Shown here in pieces: positions 27,930-36,232 of a DNA stretch of 64,000 nucleotides. The DNA comes from Anaerobiospirillum thomasii (lineage in GTDB: Bacteria; Pseudomonadota; Gammaproteobacteria; Enterobacterales; Succinivibrionaceae). Below the pieces are notes generated by a model that worked only from the letters and a program-made list of their open reading frames with translations, was not told the DNA's origin and did not search any database. How positions within the stretch are numbered: the stretch's first letter is position 1; each line of letters starts with the position of its first letter. Both the position numbers and the translations under genes were made by a program. Location of the stretch: positions 1,191,001 through 1,255,000 of the forward strand of contig NZ_UAPU01000005.1 of assembly GCF_900445255.1 (NCBI RefSeq), read 5' to 3'.

Positions 27930-27988
27930 AACAAAAAACCCGCATCGAGGTCTTTTGCACTAATTTTTAGCACGATAGAATGCGGGTT
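27930..27988 (-). terminator. IS4 copy 1: terminator-like hairpin upstream of the transposase
   Basis: AACCCGCAT (27937-27945) and ATGCGGGTT (27980-27988) form a 9-bp stem with a long loop, followed on the minus strand by TTTTTTG. It lies between the element end and the transposase promoter and would stop transcripts entering from outside. Confidence 0.55.
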
Positions 27989-28181
27989 TGCGGAATGATT
28001 TTAAGCCAAAAACTTCTGGATTTTAATAAATGCTTAAAAATCAAGACTTTACTAAGATCCTAGGTATGGTGATCAAGATAAACTATAAAGAAAAAAGACT
28101 ATAGCCAAAAGCGCCTTTGCACCTAGCTGAAGATAAAGCGCACAAGCATCATTGAGCCTGAAAGCCAATACAAAATTTTTA

Positions 28182-28547
28182 TCAACAAGGCATATACCAG
28201 GGATTTAATCTAAACACAGGCATGCTCTTGAGGCCAACATTGATTGCTCTATTGCTGTTACCTTGAGGATCTTTGCCTGATGTTATGTCACGGCATTTTT
28301 CTTTATTGGGACAGGTTAGAATCTGCAGGTGAAAGATCTTTGTAGGAGTTCTGTTGCGAATGTCTTCAATATGCTTTTTATAACCGGTTATACCATAACG
28401 TATCATAGGCTGACCGCAATACCGGCATTTGACCACAACGCCCGGCTTTAGCGTAAGCACTGGTACTAGCTCACGCTTCCCGGTTTTATTTGATTTTCTG
28501 TATACCTCTTTAACAAGAGTATCTTCTTCTGCTACAATTATTGCCAT
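28182..28547 (-). CDS. Orphan zinc-ribbon protein, probable mobile-element remnant
   Basis: A 121-residue protein with a CRYCG pair at residues 41-44 and cysteines at 79 and 85 (LTCPNKEKC), separated by RYGITGYKKHIEDIRNR. The layout resembles the zinc-ribbon N-terminal part of ISL3-type transposases and the accessory protein at 12893-13513, which has its first pair at the same residues. It ends after about 35 more residues without a recognisable catalytic domain. A perfect hairpin lies upstream, and an IS4 copy ends 114 bp downstream. I cannot assign a function; it may be a complete accessory gene or a truncated one. Confidence 0.5.
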   Translation of the reverse strand: MAIIVAEEDTLVKEVYRKSNKTGKRELVPVLTLKPGVVVKCRYCGQPMIRYGITGYKKHIEDIRNRTPTKIFHLQILTCPNKEKCRDITSGKDPQGNSNRAINVGLKSMPVFRLNPWYMPC

Positions 28548-28570
28548 GAAGACGCCTTGTGCGTTTTTGG

Positions 28571-28616
28571 GCGGGACACTATTTTTAGGGCGTTAATCTA
28601 AAGGGTAGTGTCCCGC
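28571..28616 (-). other. Perfect 11-bp inverted repeat ahead of the orphan zinc-ribbon gene
   Basis: GCGGGACACTA at 28571-28581 pairs with TAGTGTCCCGC at 28606-28616 across a 24-nt loop. It lies 23 bp upstream of the start codon at 28547. It could be a leader hairpin, an operator or the remains of a transposon end. Confidence 0.45.
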
Positions 28617-29178
28617 GGCATTTCTAAAACTGTCTTTTCCTAAATCATAGCAAAGCATCTGTACCTTTTTCTGCATTTTTCAACGTAAGGTAACCTCTAT
28701 TTCCAAATTTTTAACAAAAAATAGGCCCAGACTGGGTTTTGACAAAAAGTGAGCAGAATGTGGTGACTTTAAAGAAGAGCAAGAGGAATCAATAAAAGAT
28801 AGGCAGAAAATTCGACAAAGATATGAGCTAAATTAATGACAGATTAATAGAGCACTGACAAATATAAATGACCTAGCAAACTACTATATATTGCATGGAA
28901 AATTTAGGCCGCAAGTGATCCACTCTTTAATTTCTTGATTTGAATAGCAAAAATCATTGTGTATCGTCTCTGAGGTGATCATGCAATCGTGAACACTGGG
29001 TAAAATGATCACTTTTTCCAAAAAACGGTAATCATAGGTTACCACTCGTCTGCATAGCAAAAAAGTCAATTGACATAGGTTGCAATAGGTTGGAACGGCA
29101 AAACGCTGATTTTACAAGGGTTTGATTTAATATTTTGAGTGGAGTTGAATGGGGTTGACATAGGTTGAAAGGGCTTTG
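28617..29178. other. Degraded region downstream of ssrA
   Basis: No intact gene is seen in these 562 bp. Short peptides such as FKEEQEESIKDRQKIRQRYELN around 28770-28835 recall IS66 transposase helices, but only weakly. GTGATCAT / ATGATCAC arms (about 28976-29013) form a hairpin with a following T5 on the plus strand. A 13-bp direct repeat, TTGACATAGGTTG, occurs at 29070-29082 and 29155-29167. The stretch looks like eroded mobile DNA beside ssrA. Confidence 0.35.
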
Positions 29179-29544
29179 TGGTGGAGATGGAGGGGTTCGA
29201 ACCCTCGTCCCAAAAGACTTCATCTTCAGTACTACATGTTTAGGCTTGTCTTTGATCTCGATACCATGCTGCGGACGGCCACGCCACACGATACCCAGCC
29301 TGATAATTTATTTAGTGCTTCATCCTCAGACAAAGACTCCACACGATCTAGTGAAAAACTGACCCCAGTAAGACCAGGCGTCACTAGAAAGGCCTGGAAC
29401 TGAGGGCTATGCGCAGGTTATTAAGCTGCCAGAGCGTAGTTTTCGTCGTTTGCGACTATTTGTTTGCGGCTTATTAACGAGGCCAACCGCACCTCGACAT
29501 GCACTTAGGACTCCATGCTTCCGGTCGAATCCAAAATCATCCCC
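29179..29544 (-). ncRNA. ssrA: Transfer-messenger RNA
   Basis: Rescues stalled ribosomes with SmpB and tags unfinished proteins for proteolysis. The minus strand starts GGGGATGATTTTGGATTCGA at 29544 and ends with TTCGAACCCCTCCATCTCCACCA-type sequence at 29179, forming the tRNA-like domain with encoded CCA. The tag reading frame (GCAAACGACGAAAACTAC...) encodes ANDENYALAA followed by tandem stops, the same as in E. coli. Length is 366 nt, as expected. smpB lies 74 bp upstream on the same strand, the common arrangement. Confidence 0.96.
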
Positions 29545-29554
29545 AAGTTGAAAC

Positions 29555-29560
29555 ATTATA
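29555..29560 (-). promoter_or_regulatory. -10 element of ssrA
   Basis: A perfect TATAAT on the minus strand lies 10 bp before the tmRNA 5' end. The -35 region, 16 bp further upstream, is weak (TTATAA). Confidence 0.6.
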
Positions 29561-29617
29561 ACATATACATAGTATCTTATAACAGTATTTTAAAGAGCTC
29601 TAAATTAATATTTTTAT

Positions 29618-30100
29618 TTAAAAGCTCTTTTTCATAATACGGCTCTTCTCTCGCTGCCAGTCACGCTCTTTGATTGAATCGCGCTTGTCATGATCCTGTT
29701 TACCTTTTGCCACACCTATCTCAAGTTTAGCCCAGGAGCCTTTAAAGTACATGCGCAGAGGAATAATGGTATAGCCCTGACGCTGTGACTGACCTATGAG
29801 CTTGGCTATCTCTCTTTTATTGAGTAAAAGCTCGCGTGTTCTTGTAGGATCGGAAAATACAAAGGCGCAGGTGCTTTTTAAAGGATGAATGGTGGCACCT
29901 ATGAGCAATACTCTTTCATCCTTGACCATAACATAGGCCTCGGCAATATTAGCCTTGCCGGCGCGCAGAGATTTTACCTCCCAGCCCTGCAGTGACAATC
30001 CGGCCTCAATTTTTTCCTCAATAAAATAATCATGCGTTGCACGTCTGTTGACTGCAATAATATTATCTGAATTTTTCTTTTTTGAACTGCTTTTTGCCAT
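29618..30100 (-). CDS. smpB: SsrA-binding protein
   Basis: Binds tmRNA and places its tRNA-like end in the A site of stalled ribosomes. The 160 residues contain the conserved core RRATHDYFIEEKIEAGLSLQGWEVKSLRAGKANIAEAYV and the C-terminal basic tail GKQDHDKRDSIKERDWQREKSRIMKKSF, which enters the mRNA channel. The N terminus is a short lysine/serine-rich stretch (MAKSSSKKKN). Length is as in E. coli (160). It lies next to its RNA partner. Confidence 0.97.
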   Translation of the reverse strand: MAKSSSKKKNSDNIIAVNRRATHDYFIEEKIEAGLSLQGWEVKSLRAGKANIAEAYVMVKDERVLLIGATIHPLKSTCAFVFSDPTRTRELLLNKREIAKLIGQSQRQGYTIIPLRMYFKGSWAKLEIGVAKGKQDHDKRDSIKERDWQREKSRIMKKSF

Positions 30101-30499
30101 GTTGCTGTCTCTTTAATCTTAAGTTTTTTATTATTTATAAACAGCCCTGATTAATCTGTTATTTAGTGCCTGTCACAAACAATACAGGACTTTGCTGTAT
30201 GACTATTTATAAAATGTCTGTAGCATCATTTTTATCTGTAAGGACGCATTGTACCTTATATTGTCAGCCTTGTTTTATTTTTAATTAAAATTCGGTATTT
30301 TTTACGCATTGCGCTCTAAAACACCACTGCCGTAGCTTTAATAAATGTAGCAGTATAAATTATATAGGCATAAACGCATTTACTAGATCTTGGATAAAGA
30401 TAAACAAAGCCATACGCCTTTACATTTATTTTTGTTACGATTTAAAGGTATAATAAAAGTGCATCTTTTTATAAAAAATTTTATGGCGTTGAGGCTTGA
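30101..30499. other. Divergent intergenic region smpB / MCP
   Basis: No gene or RNA is recognised in these 399 bp. The region is AT-rich. A TATAAT at about 30449-30454 is a likely -10 element for the chemotaxis receptor gene, giving a leader of about 40 nt. Confidence 0.4.
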
Positions 30500-32275
30500 A
30501 TGAGCAGTGTGGAAGCAAAGTCTACAGCACAGGTAGATAGTAAACAGGTAGCAGACAACAACAAATCAAGCACAGGCAGGGCACATGATGATCGCCCAAG
30601 CTTTTTTAAATCTCTTTTAAAACTGCGTTTTAAGGATATGTCCATTATGCACCGTGTCACTATGATACAGTGTATAACCCTTTTTCTCTTTGCTATTGCC
30701 ACAGGCATAGTAATCTATCTAAATCACAGTCAAAAAGGCATTAATGATCCGCAGCAGGTAGCTTTAGTTCAGAAAATAGATTCTCTGTCCTTTAAAGCAA
30801 CCGACAATCTTTTCTCCCTGACACAGATAAGCTACAGTCTGGCCCACAATAAAGACGCCAGAAATAATATAGAGCAGCTGCGCACTGCACTGCAGCAGCT
30901 TGAAAATGATATTAACAGCATTGAACAGGCTGTTACCTCATTAAATGCTTCACGACTTAAAAATCATCTTGCCAACGATCTGCTGCCTGAGCTTAAAAAT
31001 TCCAGTTCAAACTATATACAGCAGATGTACAAAATGCCAGAGAGCTTAAAACTCGGTCAGCAGCAGGTTGCAAGACTGTATGAGGAAACATCACAAAAAT
31101 TTCTGCACCCTATGCTTATTGTACTTTTAGATGTACAGACAGCCTCATCTAAAACTGCATTCAGGCAAAATGCCATTGCCAATACCACACTTGCCAATGC
31201 CCAGACCTATCTTGTAATAGGCTTTTTAATAGTTATTGTTGTCTCTGTACTCTCTTTAATCTCAATACGCAAGTCACTGCGCAACTACACCTATGAGCTT
31301 TTAGATGCACTAAGACTTATAGCCTCAGGTAAATTAAACGGCAAAATAACTGTAAGAACCAAGGATGAAATCGGCACTATTGCCACTCTTGTCAACTCCT
31401 TCGTGACAAGCTCCAACAATACTCTAAGTCTTATCAAAAAGGATATTGATAAACTGCATTTAATGGTTGAGAGTAATTCACAGGCCATTTCAGTCACCAA
31501 TGATGCCATATCCAATCAGCGCAACAAAGCCCAGGATGTTGCCTCATCCACAGCTCTTATGGAAAAGTCTGTTGAAAAGGTAGCTGACTTTGCCAAGGCC
31601 ACATTAGATGAGGTCAAGATTGCAGAGGAAGCCTCTGATACCTGCCGCTGCACCATGCAGGATAATATTACCACCACACACTCTCTGTCAGACCGTCTGC
31701 GTGCCACCTCCAATGCTATTTTACGCGTCAATCAGATGGGTGATCAGATTGACTCTATTGTAAAAACCATTGCCACTATTGCCGATCAGACCAATCTTTT
31801 AGCACTAAATGCCAATATCGAGGCAGCCCGCTCAGGTGAGTACGGCCGCGGCTTTGCCATTGTAGCCGATGAAATACGCGATCTTGCCATTAAGACAGCT
31901 CAGTCTACAAAAGAGGTTAACAAGACCATAAAAGAGCTCTCTGCTGCCGTGCAAAACTGCGTTGAGGTCATGGCAAGCTGTGAAGATCAGATGGAAAACT
32001 CACTGCAGCAAAGCTCAAGGGCCAACTCCTCAATTGAGGAGATTATGGGCATTATTGCCACTATCTCTGATATGTCAGAGCAGATTGTACAGTCATGTCA
32101 GCAGCAGGCCAATTCAGCCTCGGAGATTAATCTTTCCATTGCCAATATTCTAAAACTCACCGAGGACAGCTATGAGACCATGACCAATATGCACGGCTCT
32201 ATGTCAGCTTTAGATGCTCTTGCCTATGAACAATCAGCTCTGCTTGAAAAATTTGAACTAAGCTCAAAAACTTAG
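30500..32275 (+). CDS. Methyl-accepting chemotaxis protein
   Basis: Inner-membrane receptor that signals through CheW/CheA to the flagellar motor. The 591 residues have a charged cytosolic N terminus of about 50 residues, TM1 (about 53-74, [20 protein letters not shown]), a periplasmic helical region of about 160 residues, TM2 (about 235-257, [20 protein letters not shown]), a HAMP domain and the signalling hairpin tip [37 protein letters not shown] near residues 424-462. The ligand-binding domain looks like a four-helix bundle with no named signature, so the ligand is unknown. There is no C-terminal NWETF-type pentapeptide. Confidence 0.94.
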   Translation: MSSVEAKSTAQVDSKQVADNNKSSTGRAHDDRPSFFKSLLKLRFKDMSIMHRVTMIQCITLFLFAIATGIVIYLNHSQKGINDPQQVALVQKIDSLSFKATDNLFSLTQISYSLAHNKDARNNIEQLRTALQQLENDINSIEQAVTSLNASRLKNHLANDLLPELKNSSSNYIQQMYKMPESLKLGQQQVARLYEETSQKFLHPMLIVLLDVQTASSKTAFRQNAIANTTLANAQTYLVIGFLIVIVVSVLSLISIRKSLRNYTYELLDALRLIASGKLNGKITVRTKDEIGTIATLVNSFVTSSNNTLSLIKKDIDKLHLMVESNSQAISVTNDAISNQRNKAQDVASSTALMEKSVEKVADFAKATLDEVKIAEEASDTCRCTMQDNITTTHSLSDRLRATSNAILRVNQMGDQIDSIVKTIATIADQTNLLALNANIEAARSGEYGRGFAIVADEIRDLAIKTAQSTKEVNKTIKELSAAVQNCVEVMASCEDQMENSLQQSSRANSSIEEIMGIIATISDMSEQIVQSCQQQANSASEINLSIANILKLTEDSYETMTNMHGSMSALDALAYEQSALLEKFELSSKT

Positions 32276-32361
32276 AGCAATTTTAGTGATAGGATAATAG
32301 CTAAACAGATATCTTCGTCTGTTTTATTTATTAAAAAATGATTTTATAATCAAGGCCTAAC

Positions 32362-32393
32362 AAAAGGCCCCGGTATTAATCGGGGCCTTTTTC
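32362..32393. terminator. Bidirectional terminator between MCP and ettA
   Basis: AAAAGGCCCCG (32362-32372) pairs with CGGGGCCTTTT (32381-32391), with T-runs on both strands. It serves two convergent genes. Confidence 0.88.
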
Positions 32394-32402
32394 ATCTAAA
32401 AA

Positions 32403-34067
32403 TTAGTCAGTTACCTTCTTAAAGCGCATGCGATGAGGTTTAGCCTCCTCGCCAAGCTCTTTCTTCTTCCAGGCCTCATACTCTGTATAGTTGCCTTCAA
32501 AGAAGCGTACCTTGCCCTCATCACCATAATCTAGAATGTGAGTTGCAATACGATCAAGGAACCAGCGATCGTGAGAGATAACCATGGCAGAGCCCGGGAA
32601 CTCTAAAAGAGCATTTTCAAGCGCACGCAGAGTCTCAACATCAAGATCGTTGGTAGGCTCGTCTAAAAGCAGCAGATTACCGCCAACCTGCAGCAGCTTG
32701 GCCAGCTGCAGACGACCGCGCTCACCGCCTGAGAGGTCGCCCACTCTCTTTTGCTGATCGGTGCTCTTGAAGTTGAATCTGCCTATATAGGCACGTGATG
32801 GAATTTCGTAGGTGCCAATGCGCAGTATATCCTGACCATGAGAGATTTCCTCATAGACAGTGTTCTCATCATTCATCTCATCTCTAAACTGCTCAACATA
32901 GGCAGTAACTACAGTATCACCAAGACGCACACTGCCGCTGTCTGGCTGTTCCATACCTGTAATCATTCTAAAGAGAGTAGATTTACCGGCACCGTTTGGA
33001 CCAATGATACCTACAATGGCACCCTTTGGCACACTAAAGGAAAGATCATCGATTAAAACCTGTGAGTCATAGGCTTTGGATAAATGCTCAACCTCAAGCA
33101 CTGTATCACCAAGTCTAGGCCCTGGTGGAATATACAGCTCATTGGTTTCATTACGGCGCTGATACTCAACATTGGACAGCTCCTCAAAGCGTGACAGACG
33201 GGCTTTGGATTTGGCATGACGGCCCTTGGCACCCTGACGTACCCACTCAAGCTCGCGCTCAATGGATTTACGGCGGGCTGATTCTGTGCTCTCTTCAATC
33301 TGCAGACGCTTGTCTTTCTGATCAAGCCATGATGAGTAATTACCCTGCCAAGGAATACCCTCGCCACGGTCAAGCTCTAAAATCCAGCCTGCCACATTAT
33401 CAAGGAAGTAACGATCGTGGGTTACGGCCACTACTGTACCTGGATACTGATGCAAGAACTGCTCAAGCCAGTCTACAGACTCAGCATCGAGGTGGTTGGT
33501 AGGCTCATCTAAAAGCAGCATGTCTGGCTTTTCAAGCAGCAGACGGCACAAAGCCACACGACGTCTTTCACCACCTGAGAGCACCTTGATCTGACGCTCA
33601 AAATCAGGCAGACGCAGTGCATCGGCAGCTCTTTCTATCTGATTATCAAGATTGTGACCATCGCAGGCCTGAATAATAGCCTCAAGCTTACCCTGCTCTT
33701 TGGCCAGGGCATCAAAGTCGGCATTTTCATCGGCATAGGCGGCATAAACTTCATCAAGGCGTGACAGAGCTGCCTTGACCTCGCCAAAGGCCTCTTCAAC
33801 AGTCTCTTTTACAGTCTTTTCAGGATCGAGTTTTGGCTCCTGCGGCAGATAGCCAATCTTAATGCCAGGCTGTGGTCTGGCCTCGCCCTCATAGTCATTG
33901 TCAATACCGGCCATAATCTTGATAAGAGTAGATTTGCCGGCACCGTTTAAACCCAGAACACCTATTTTGGCACCAGGAAAGAACGATAATGAAATATCTT
34001 TTAAAATCTGTCGCTTTGGCGGAACAATTTTGCCAACGCGATTCATGGTAAAAATAAATTGGGCCAT
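32403..34067 (-). CDS. ettA: Energy-dependent translational throttle protein EttA (ABC-F)
   Basis: Ribosome-associated ABC-F ATPase that gates the first elongation step according to the ATP/ADP ratio. The 554 residues carry two nucleotide-binding domains: Walker A GLNGAGKST and GPNGAGKST, signature LSGGERRRVAL and LSGGERGRLQL, Walker B LLLDEPTNHLDAESV and LLLDEPTNDLDVETL. The arm insertion in the first domain and the charged P-site tRNA-interacting linker (KRLQIEESTESARRKSIERELEWVRQGAKGRHAKSKARL, residues about 254-292) are present. Length equals E. coli EttA (555). There are no membrane segments, as expected. Confidence 0.96.
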   Translation of the reverse strand: MAQFIFTMNRVGKIVPPKRQILKDISLSFFPGAKIGVLGLNGAGKSTLIKIMAGIDNDYEGEARPQPGIKIGYLPQEPKLDPEKTVKETVEEAFGEVKAALSRLDEVYAAYADENADFDALAKEQGKLEAIIQACDGHNLDNQIERAADALRLPDFERQIKVLSGGERRRVALCRLLLEKPDMLLLDEPTNHLDAESVDWLEQFLHQYPGTVVAVTHDRYFLDNVAGWILELDRGEGIPWQGNYSSWLDQKDKRLQIEESTESARRKSIERELEWVRQGAKGRHAKSKARLSRFEELSNVEYQRRNETNELYIPPGPRLGDTVLEVEHLSKAYDSQVLIDDLSFSVPKGAIVGIIGPNGAGKSTLFRMITGMEQPDSGSVRLGDTVVTAYVEQFRDEMNDENTVYEEISHGQDILRIGTYEIPSRAYIGRFNFKSTDQQKRVGDLSGGERGRLQLAKLLQVGGNLLLLDEPTNDLDVETLRALENALLEFPGSAMVISHDRWFLDRIATHILDYGDEGKVRFFEGNYTEYEAWKKKELGEEAKPHRMRFKKVTD

Positions 34068-34139
34068 GAGACATCCTCTTTAATGATTATGTTCATGATT
34101 TTATCATGAATGGCCACAATTGCCTATATTGGCAGGAAG

Positions 34140-34156
34140 ACGGCAGAATCTGCCGT
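34140..34156 (-). terminator. Weak hairpin after the flagellin gene
   Basis: ACGGCAGA and TCTGCCGT form an 8-bp stem 11 bp after the flagellin stop. No T-run follows on the minus strand, so a termination role is uncertain. A second hairpin (TTCATGAT/ATCATGAA, about 34092-34110) lies nearer ettA. Confidence 0.35.
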
Positions 34157-34167
34157 TCTATCCTTAT

Positions 34168-35097
34168 TTATTTCTGTAGAAGTGACAGGGCTATCTGAGG
34201 TCTGGTATTGGCCTGGGTCAGCACTGAAGTTGATGACTGCTGCAGAATCTGCATGGCAGTAAGGTTGGCAGTTTCCTCAGCCCAGTCTGTATCACGGATC
34301 TGAGCTCTTGCTGCATGTACGTTTTCAGAAACGTTGGCCTGATTGCGTATTGTGGCCTCAACACGGTTCTGAATAGCACCAAGTTCTGCACGCTTGGTAT
34401 CAATGGCATTGATAAGACCGTCAATACCGCCAAGCACCTTCTGAGCCTCCTCAGGAGTGGAGATATTGATACCACCGCCCTGTGGATCGTATTTAAATAC
34501 ATCCTTGTACTTGAAGGTACCGCCAGCCCAGCTCTCTGAAGGAGGAATAGTAAATTCGTCACCTGAGAGCTCTACTGTCAGATCGGTTAGCTGATCTGTA
34601 TCAAAACCACAGGTTAAATCAATTTTGATAATGGAGCTTGGGTTTGGACCCACCTGGAATGGCAGCACACCTGCTTTGCCGTTTAGAAGATCCTGACCTG
34701 CAAAAGAGGTATTTTTTGCCACACGGACAATTTCTTTATTTAAGTGATCAACCTCCTGCTGCAGAGCGGCTCTGTCAGTTGGAGAATAGGTGCCGTTGGC
34801 AGCCTGCAGTGATAAGGTACGTATACGCTGCAGCATATTGGTAATCTCATCAAGAGCACCTTCAGCTGTCTGTGCATATGAAATACAGTCCTGAGCATTT
34901 CTGTTGCCCATGGACAGGCCGTCAATCTGTGTAGACAGACGATTTGAAATCTGCAGACCGGCCGCATCGTCTTTGGCTGAGTTGATGCGCTGACCTGATG
35001 ACAGTCTTTCAAAGGCTGTATCAAGACCGTTGGTGGCACGGTTGACCTGGCGTCTTGCATTTAAAGATGCTAAATTTGAATTAACATATAAAGGCAT
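34168..35097 (-). CDS. fliC: Flagellin
   Basis: Filament subunit exported through the flagellar type III system. The 309 residues have the conserved N-terminal coiled coil (MPLYVNSNLASLNARRQVNRATNGLDTAFERLSSGQRINSAKDDAAGLQIS) and C-terminal coiled coil (RAQIRDTDWAEETANLTAMQILQQSSTSVLTQANTRPQIALSLLQK), with a short variable centre of about 110 residues. That makes it a small flagellin compared with E. coli FliC (498). TAGGAGAG precedes the ATG, and a possible sigma-54 promoter lies about 65 bp upstream. Other flagellar structural genes are not in the window apart from motX. Confidence 0.95.
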   Translation of the reverse strand: MPLYVNSNLASLNARRQVNRATNGLDTAFERLSSGQRINSAKDDAAGLQISNRLSTQIDGLSMGNRNAQDCISYAQTAEGALDEITNMLQRIRTLSLQAANGTYSPTDRAALQQEVDHLNKEIVRVAKNTSFAGQDLLNGKAGVLPFQVGPNPSSIIKIDLTCGFDTDQLTDLTVELSGDEFTIPPSESWAGGTFKYKDVFKYDPQGGGINISTPEEAQKVLGGIDGLINAIDTKRAELGAIQNRVEATIRNQANVSENVHAARAQIRDTDWAEETANLTAMQILQQSSTSVLTQANTRPQIALSLLQK

Positions 35098-35108
35098 ATT
35101 TCTCTCCT

Positions 35109-35124
35109 ACTCTTTTAAAAGAGT
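35109..35124 (-). other. Palindrome beside the flagellin ribosome binding site
   Basis: A perfect 16-bp palindrome, ACTCTTTTAAAAGAGT, ends directly before the AGGAGAG site of fliC. It could fold weakly in the leader or bind a dimeric regulator. Confidence 0.4.
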
Positions 35125-35161
35125 TATATATTGAGATTTTGTTTAAATCTGCAAATATTTA

Positions 35162-35178
35162 TGAAAAATCTATGCCAG
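35162..35178 (-). promoter_or_regulatory. Candidate sigma-54 promoter of fliC
   Basis: The minus strand reads CTGGCATAGATTTTTCA. The TGGCA -24 element is good and the spacing is right, but the -12 element has TTTCA where TTGCA is expected. It would give a leader of about 50 nt. Sigma-54 control of flagellins is known in polar-flagellated gammaproteobacteria. No convincing sigma-28 site was seen. Confidence 0.4.
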
Positions 35179-35245
35179 CTTTTAAATTATTTTTATGTAA
35201 GGATAAAAAAATACAGCTCTGAATTCTAAGCTGCATTTTTTTAAT

Positions 35246-35806
35246 TTAGCGGTAGGTGGTAAGATTGTACACAAGATAATGAGCCCTTGGTTTGGCTGAC
35301 ATCTTGGTTATATAAAATCCAGCCTTCTGCGCCGAACGCAGGGCTTTTATATCATCAACCTTGGCCAGAGTGGATATGGCCCTGACACTGCCTCTGTCAT
35401 AGCAGTCAAGTGAATAACGGCGCAGTTTTACAGACAGTGACTGTCCCTGACATGATGGATCTATACCTATATACTGCTCATGCAGATAATCATCCTTTAT
35501 CTCACCTTCGTTGAACATAAAGAGATCATAACCTACAATTTTGCCTGTGCTTTTTTCCTCAATCACAGACATAAGCTCATTGGCTTTGAATTTATACAGC
35601 CAGTTTAGCCAGTTGACCACGCCCTGACGAAATAACATATAGTGCAGATTCTGTATAGCCTTGTAATCAGCGGCACTGCCTCTTCTGTAAATATAGGTGC
35701 CATCATCAACCCTAAGATCCTGTCTTAGATTGATGGCCCTGTCCATATTCATTTTCCACAGACTAAAGTCGCGCTTTAAGTGCTCCATATAGTGACTTAC
35801 AGACAT
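35246..35806 (-). CDS. GNAT-family N-acetyltransferase
   Basis: A 186-residue protein with the GNAT acetyl-CoA binding core: the beta4-alpha3 segment YIGIDPSCQGQSLSVKLRRYSLDCYDRG (about residues 121-148) is followed by AISTLAKVDDIKALRSAQKAGFYIT, the usual position-and-neighbour segment. The N-terminal 40 residues, KRDFSLWKMNMDRAINLRQDLRVDD, are outside the core. It lies just upstream of flagellin on the same strand with about 150 bp between them, so a role in modifying flagellar or envelope components is possible but only suggested by position. Substrate unknown. Confidence 0.78.
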   Translation of the reverse strand: MSVSHYMEHLKRDFSLWKMNMDRAINLRQDLRVDDGTYIYRRGSAADYKAIQNLHYMLFRQGVVNWLNWLYKFKANELMSVIEEKSTGKIVGYDLFMFNEGEIKDDYLHEQYIGIDPSCQGQSLSVKLRRYSLDCYDRGSVRAISTLAKVDDIKALRSAQKAGFYITKMSAKPRAHYLVYNLTTYR

Positions 35807-36178
35807 GAAAAACTCCTATACCAATTTGTTTTTTTTCAAGAGTATAGCAATTTTAAGGCCATGAAAAGTTAAAATTTCGATCTAAATCAGCAGTGAAAAT
35901 TAAAAAAAGTTTGCAGAAAAATAAGTTTTTTATAAAAAATGTGAAAAAAAATATCTGACTTTATTTTAATTTTTATAAACAGGACCTTATACGCTATTTT
36001 ACTTATAAATCAGATATATATGCTCTTTATAGCTCTTAAAATTAAACAAAAGAAAATACAGATAAACTTTTGTAAAGAACTAAAAATAAAAAGCCAGGAT
36101 CCGTCTTTTTTGATAATTATTGTTAGGCACTTTTTAAAAATGGCGCCCAAACAGAGGCACTGTGCCTGCATAAAATGT
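35807..36178. other. AT-rich intergenic region between the GNAT gene and purM
   Basis: Very AT-rich DNA with no credible gene. A 66-codon plus-strand frame at 36020-36220 has no ribosome binding site and runs through a terminator hairpin, so it is not called. The GNAT gene promoter should lie near 35820-35900. Confidence 0.4.
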
Positions 36179-36207
36179 CAAATGCACAGCCTAAGCTGTG
36201 CATTTTT
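36179..36207 (-). terminator. Terminator hairpin downstream of purM
   Basis: AATGCACAGC (36181-36190) pairs with GCTGTGCATT (36195-36204) around a 4-nt loop, 26 bp after the purM stop. The minus-strand tract is TTT-GACA-TTTT; the plus-strand side has T5, so it may work both ways. Confidence 0.7.
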
Positions 36208-36232
36208 ATGTATAAATTAATATATAGGATCT

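Larger units (their letters stand above)
26325..28068 (-). mobile_element. IS4-family element, copy 1 (1744 bp)
   Basis: The element begins CATACCCATG and ends CTAGGTATG, so the outermost inverted repeat is CATACC. It is flanked by a 9-bp target duplication, GTGATCAAG, at 26316-26324 and 28069-28077. Its sequence is identical in length and, as far as I compared, in sequence to the copy at 45134-46877. It lies just upstream of the rpsO promoter with the transposase reading toward rpsO. Confidence 0.92.

Noticed and set aside
28884..29069. 61-codon minus-strand frame in the ssrA flank
   Set aside because: No recognisable family and no ribosome binding site; the surrounding DNA looks degraded.
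29032..29403. Open frames of 65-85 codons on both strands
   Set aside because: They lie across the tmRNA gene, which explains the sequence fully.
36020..36220. 66-codon plus-strand frame, or a small RNA ending at the T5 hairpin at 36204
   Set aside because: There is no ribosome binding site, the codon composition is like AT-rich noncoding DNA, and the hairpin lies where a purM terminator is expected. No clear promoter supports a separate RNA.
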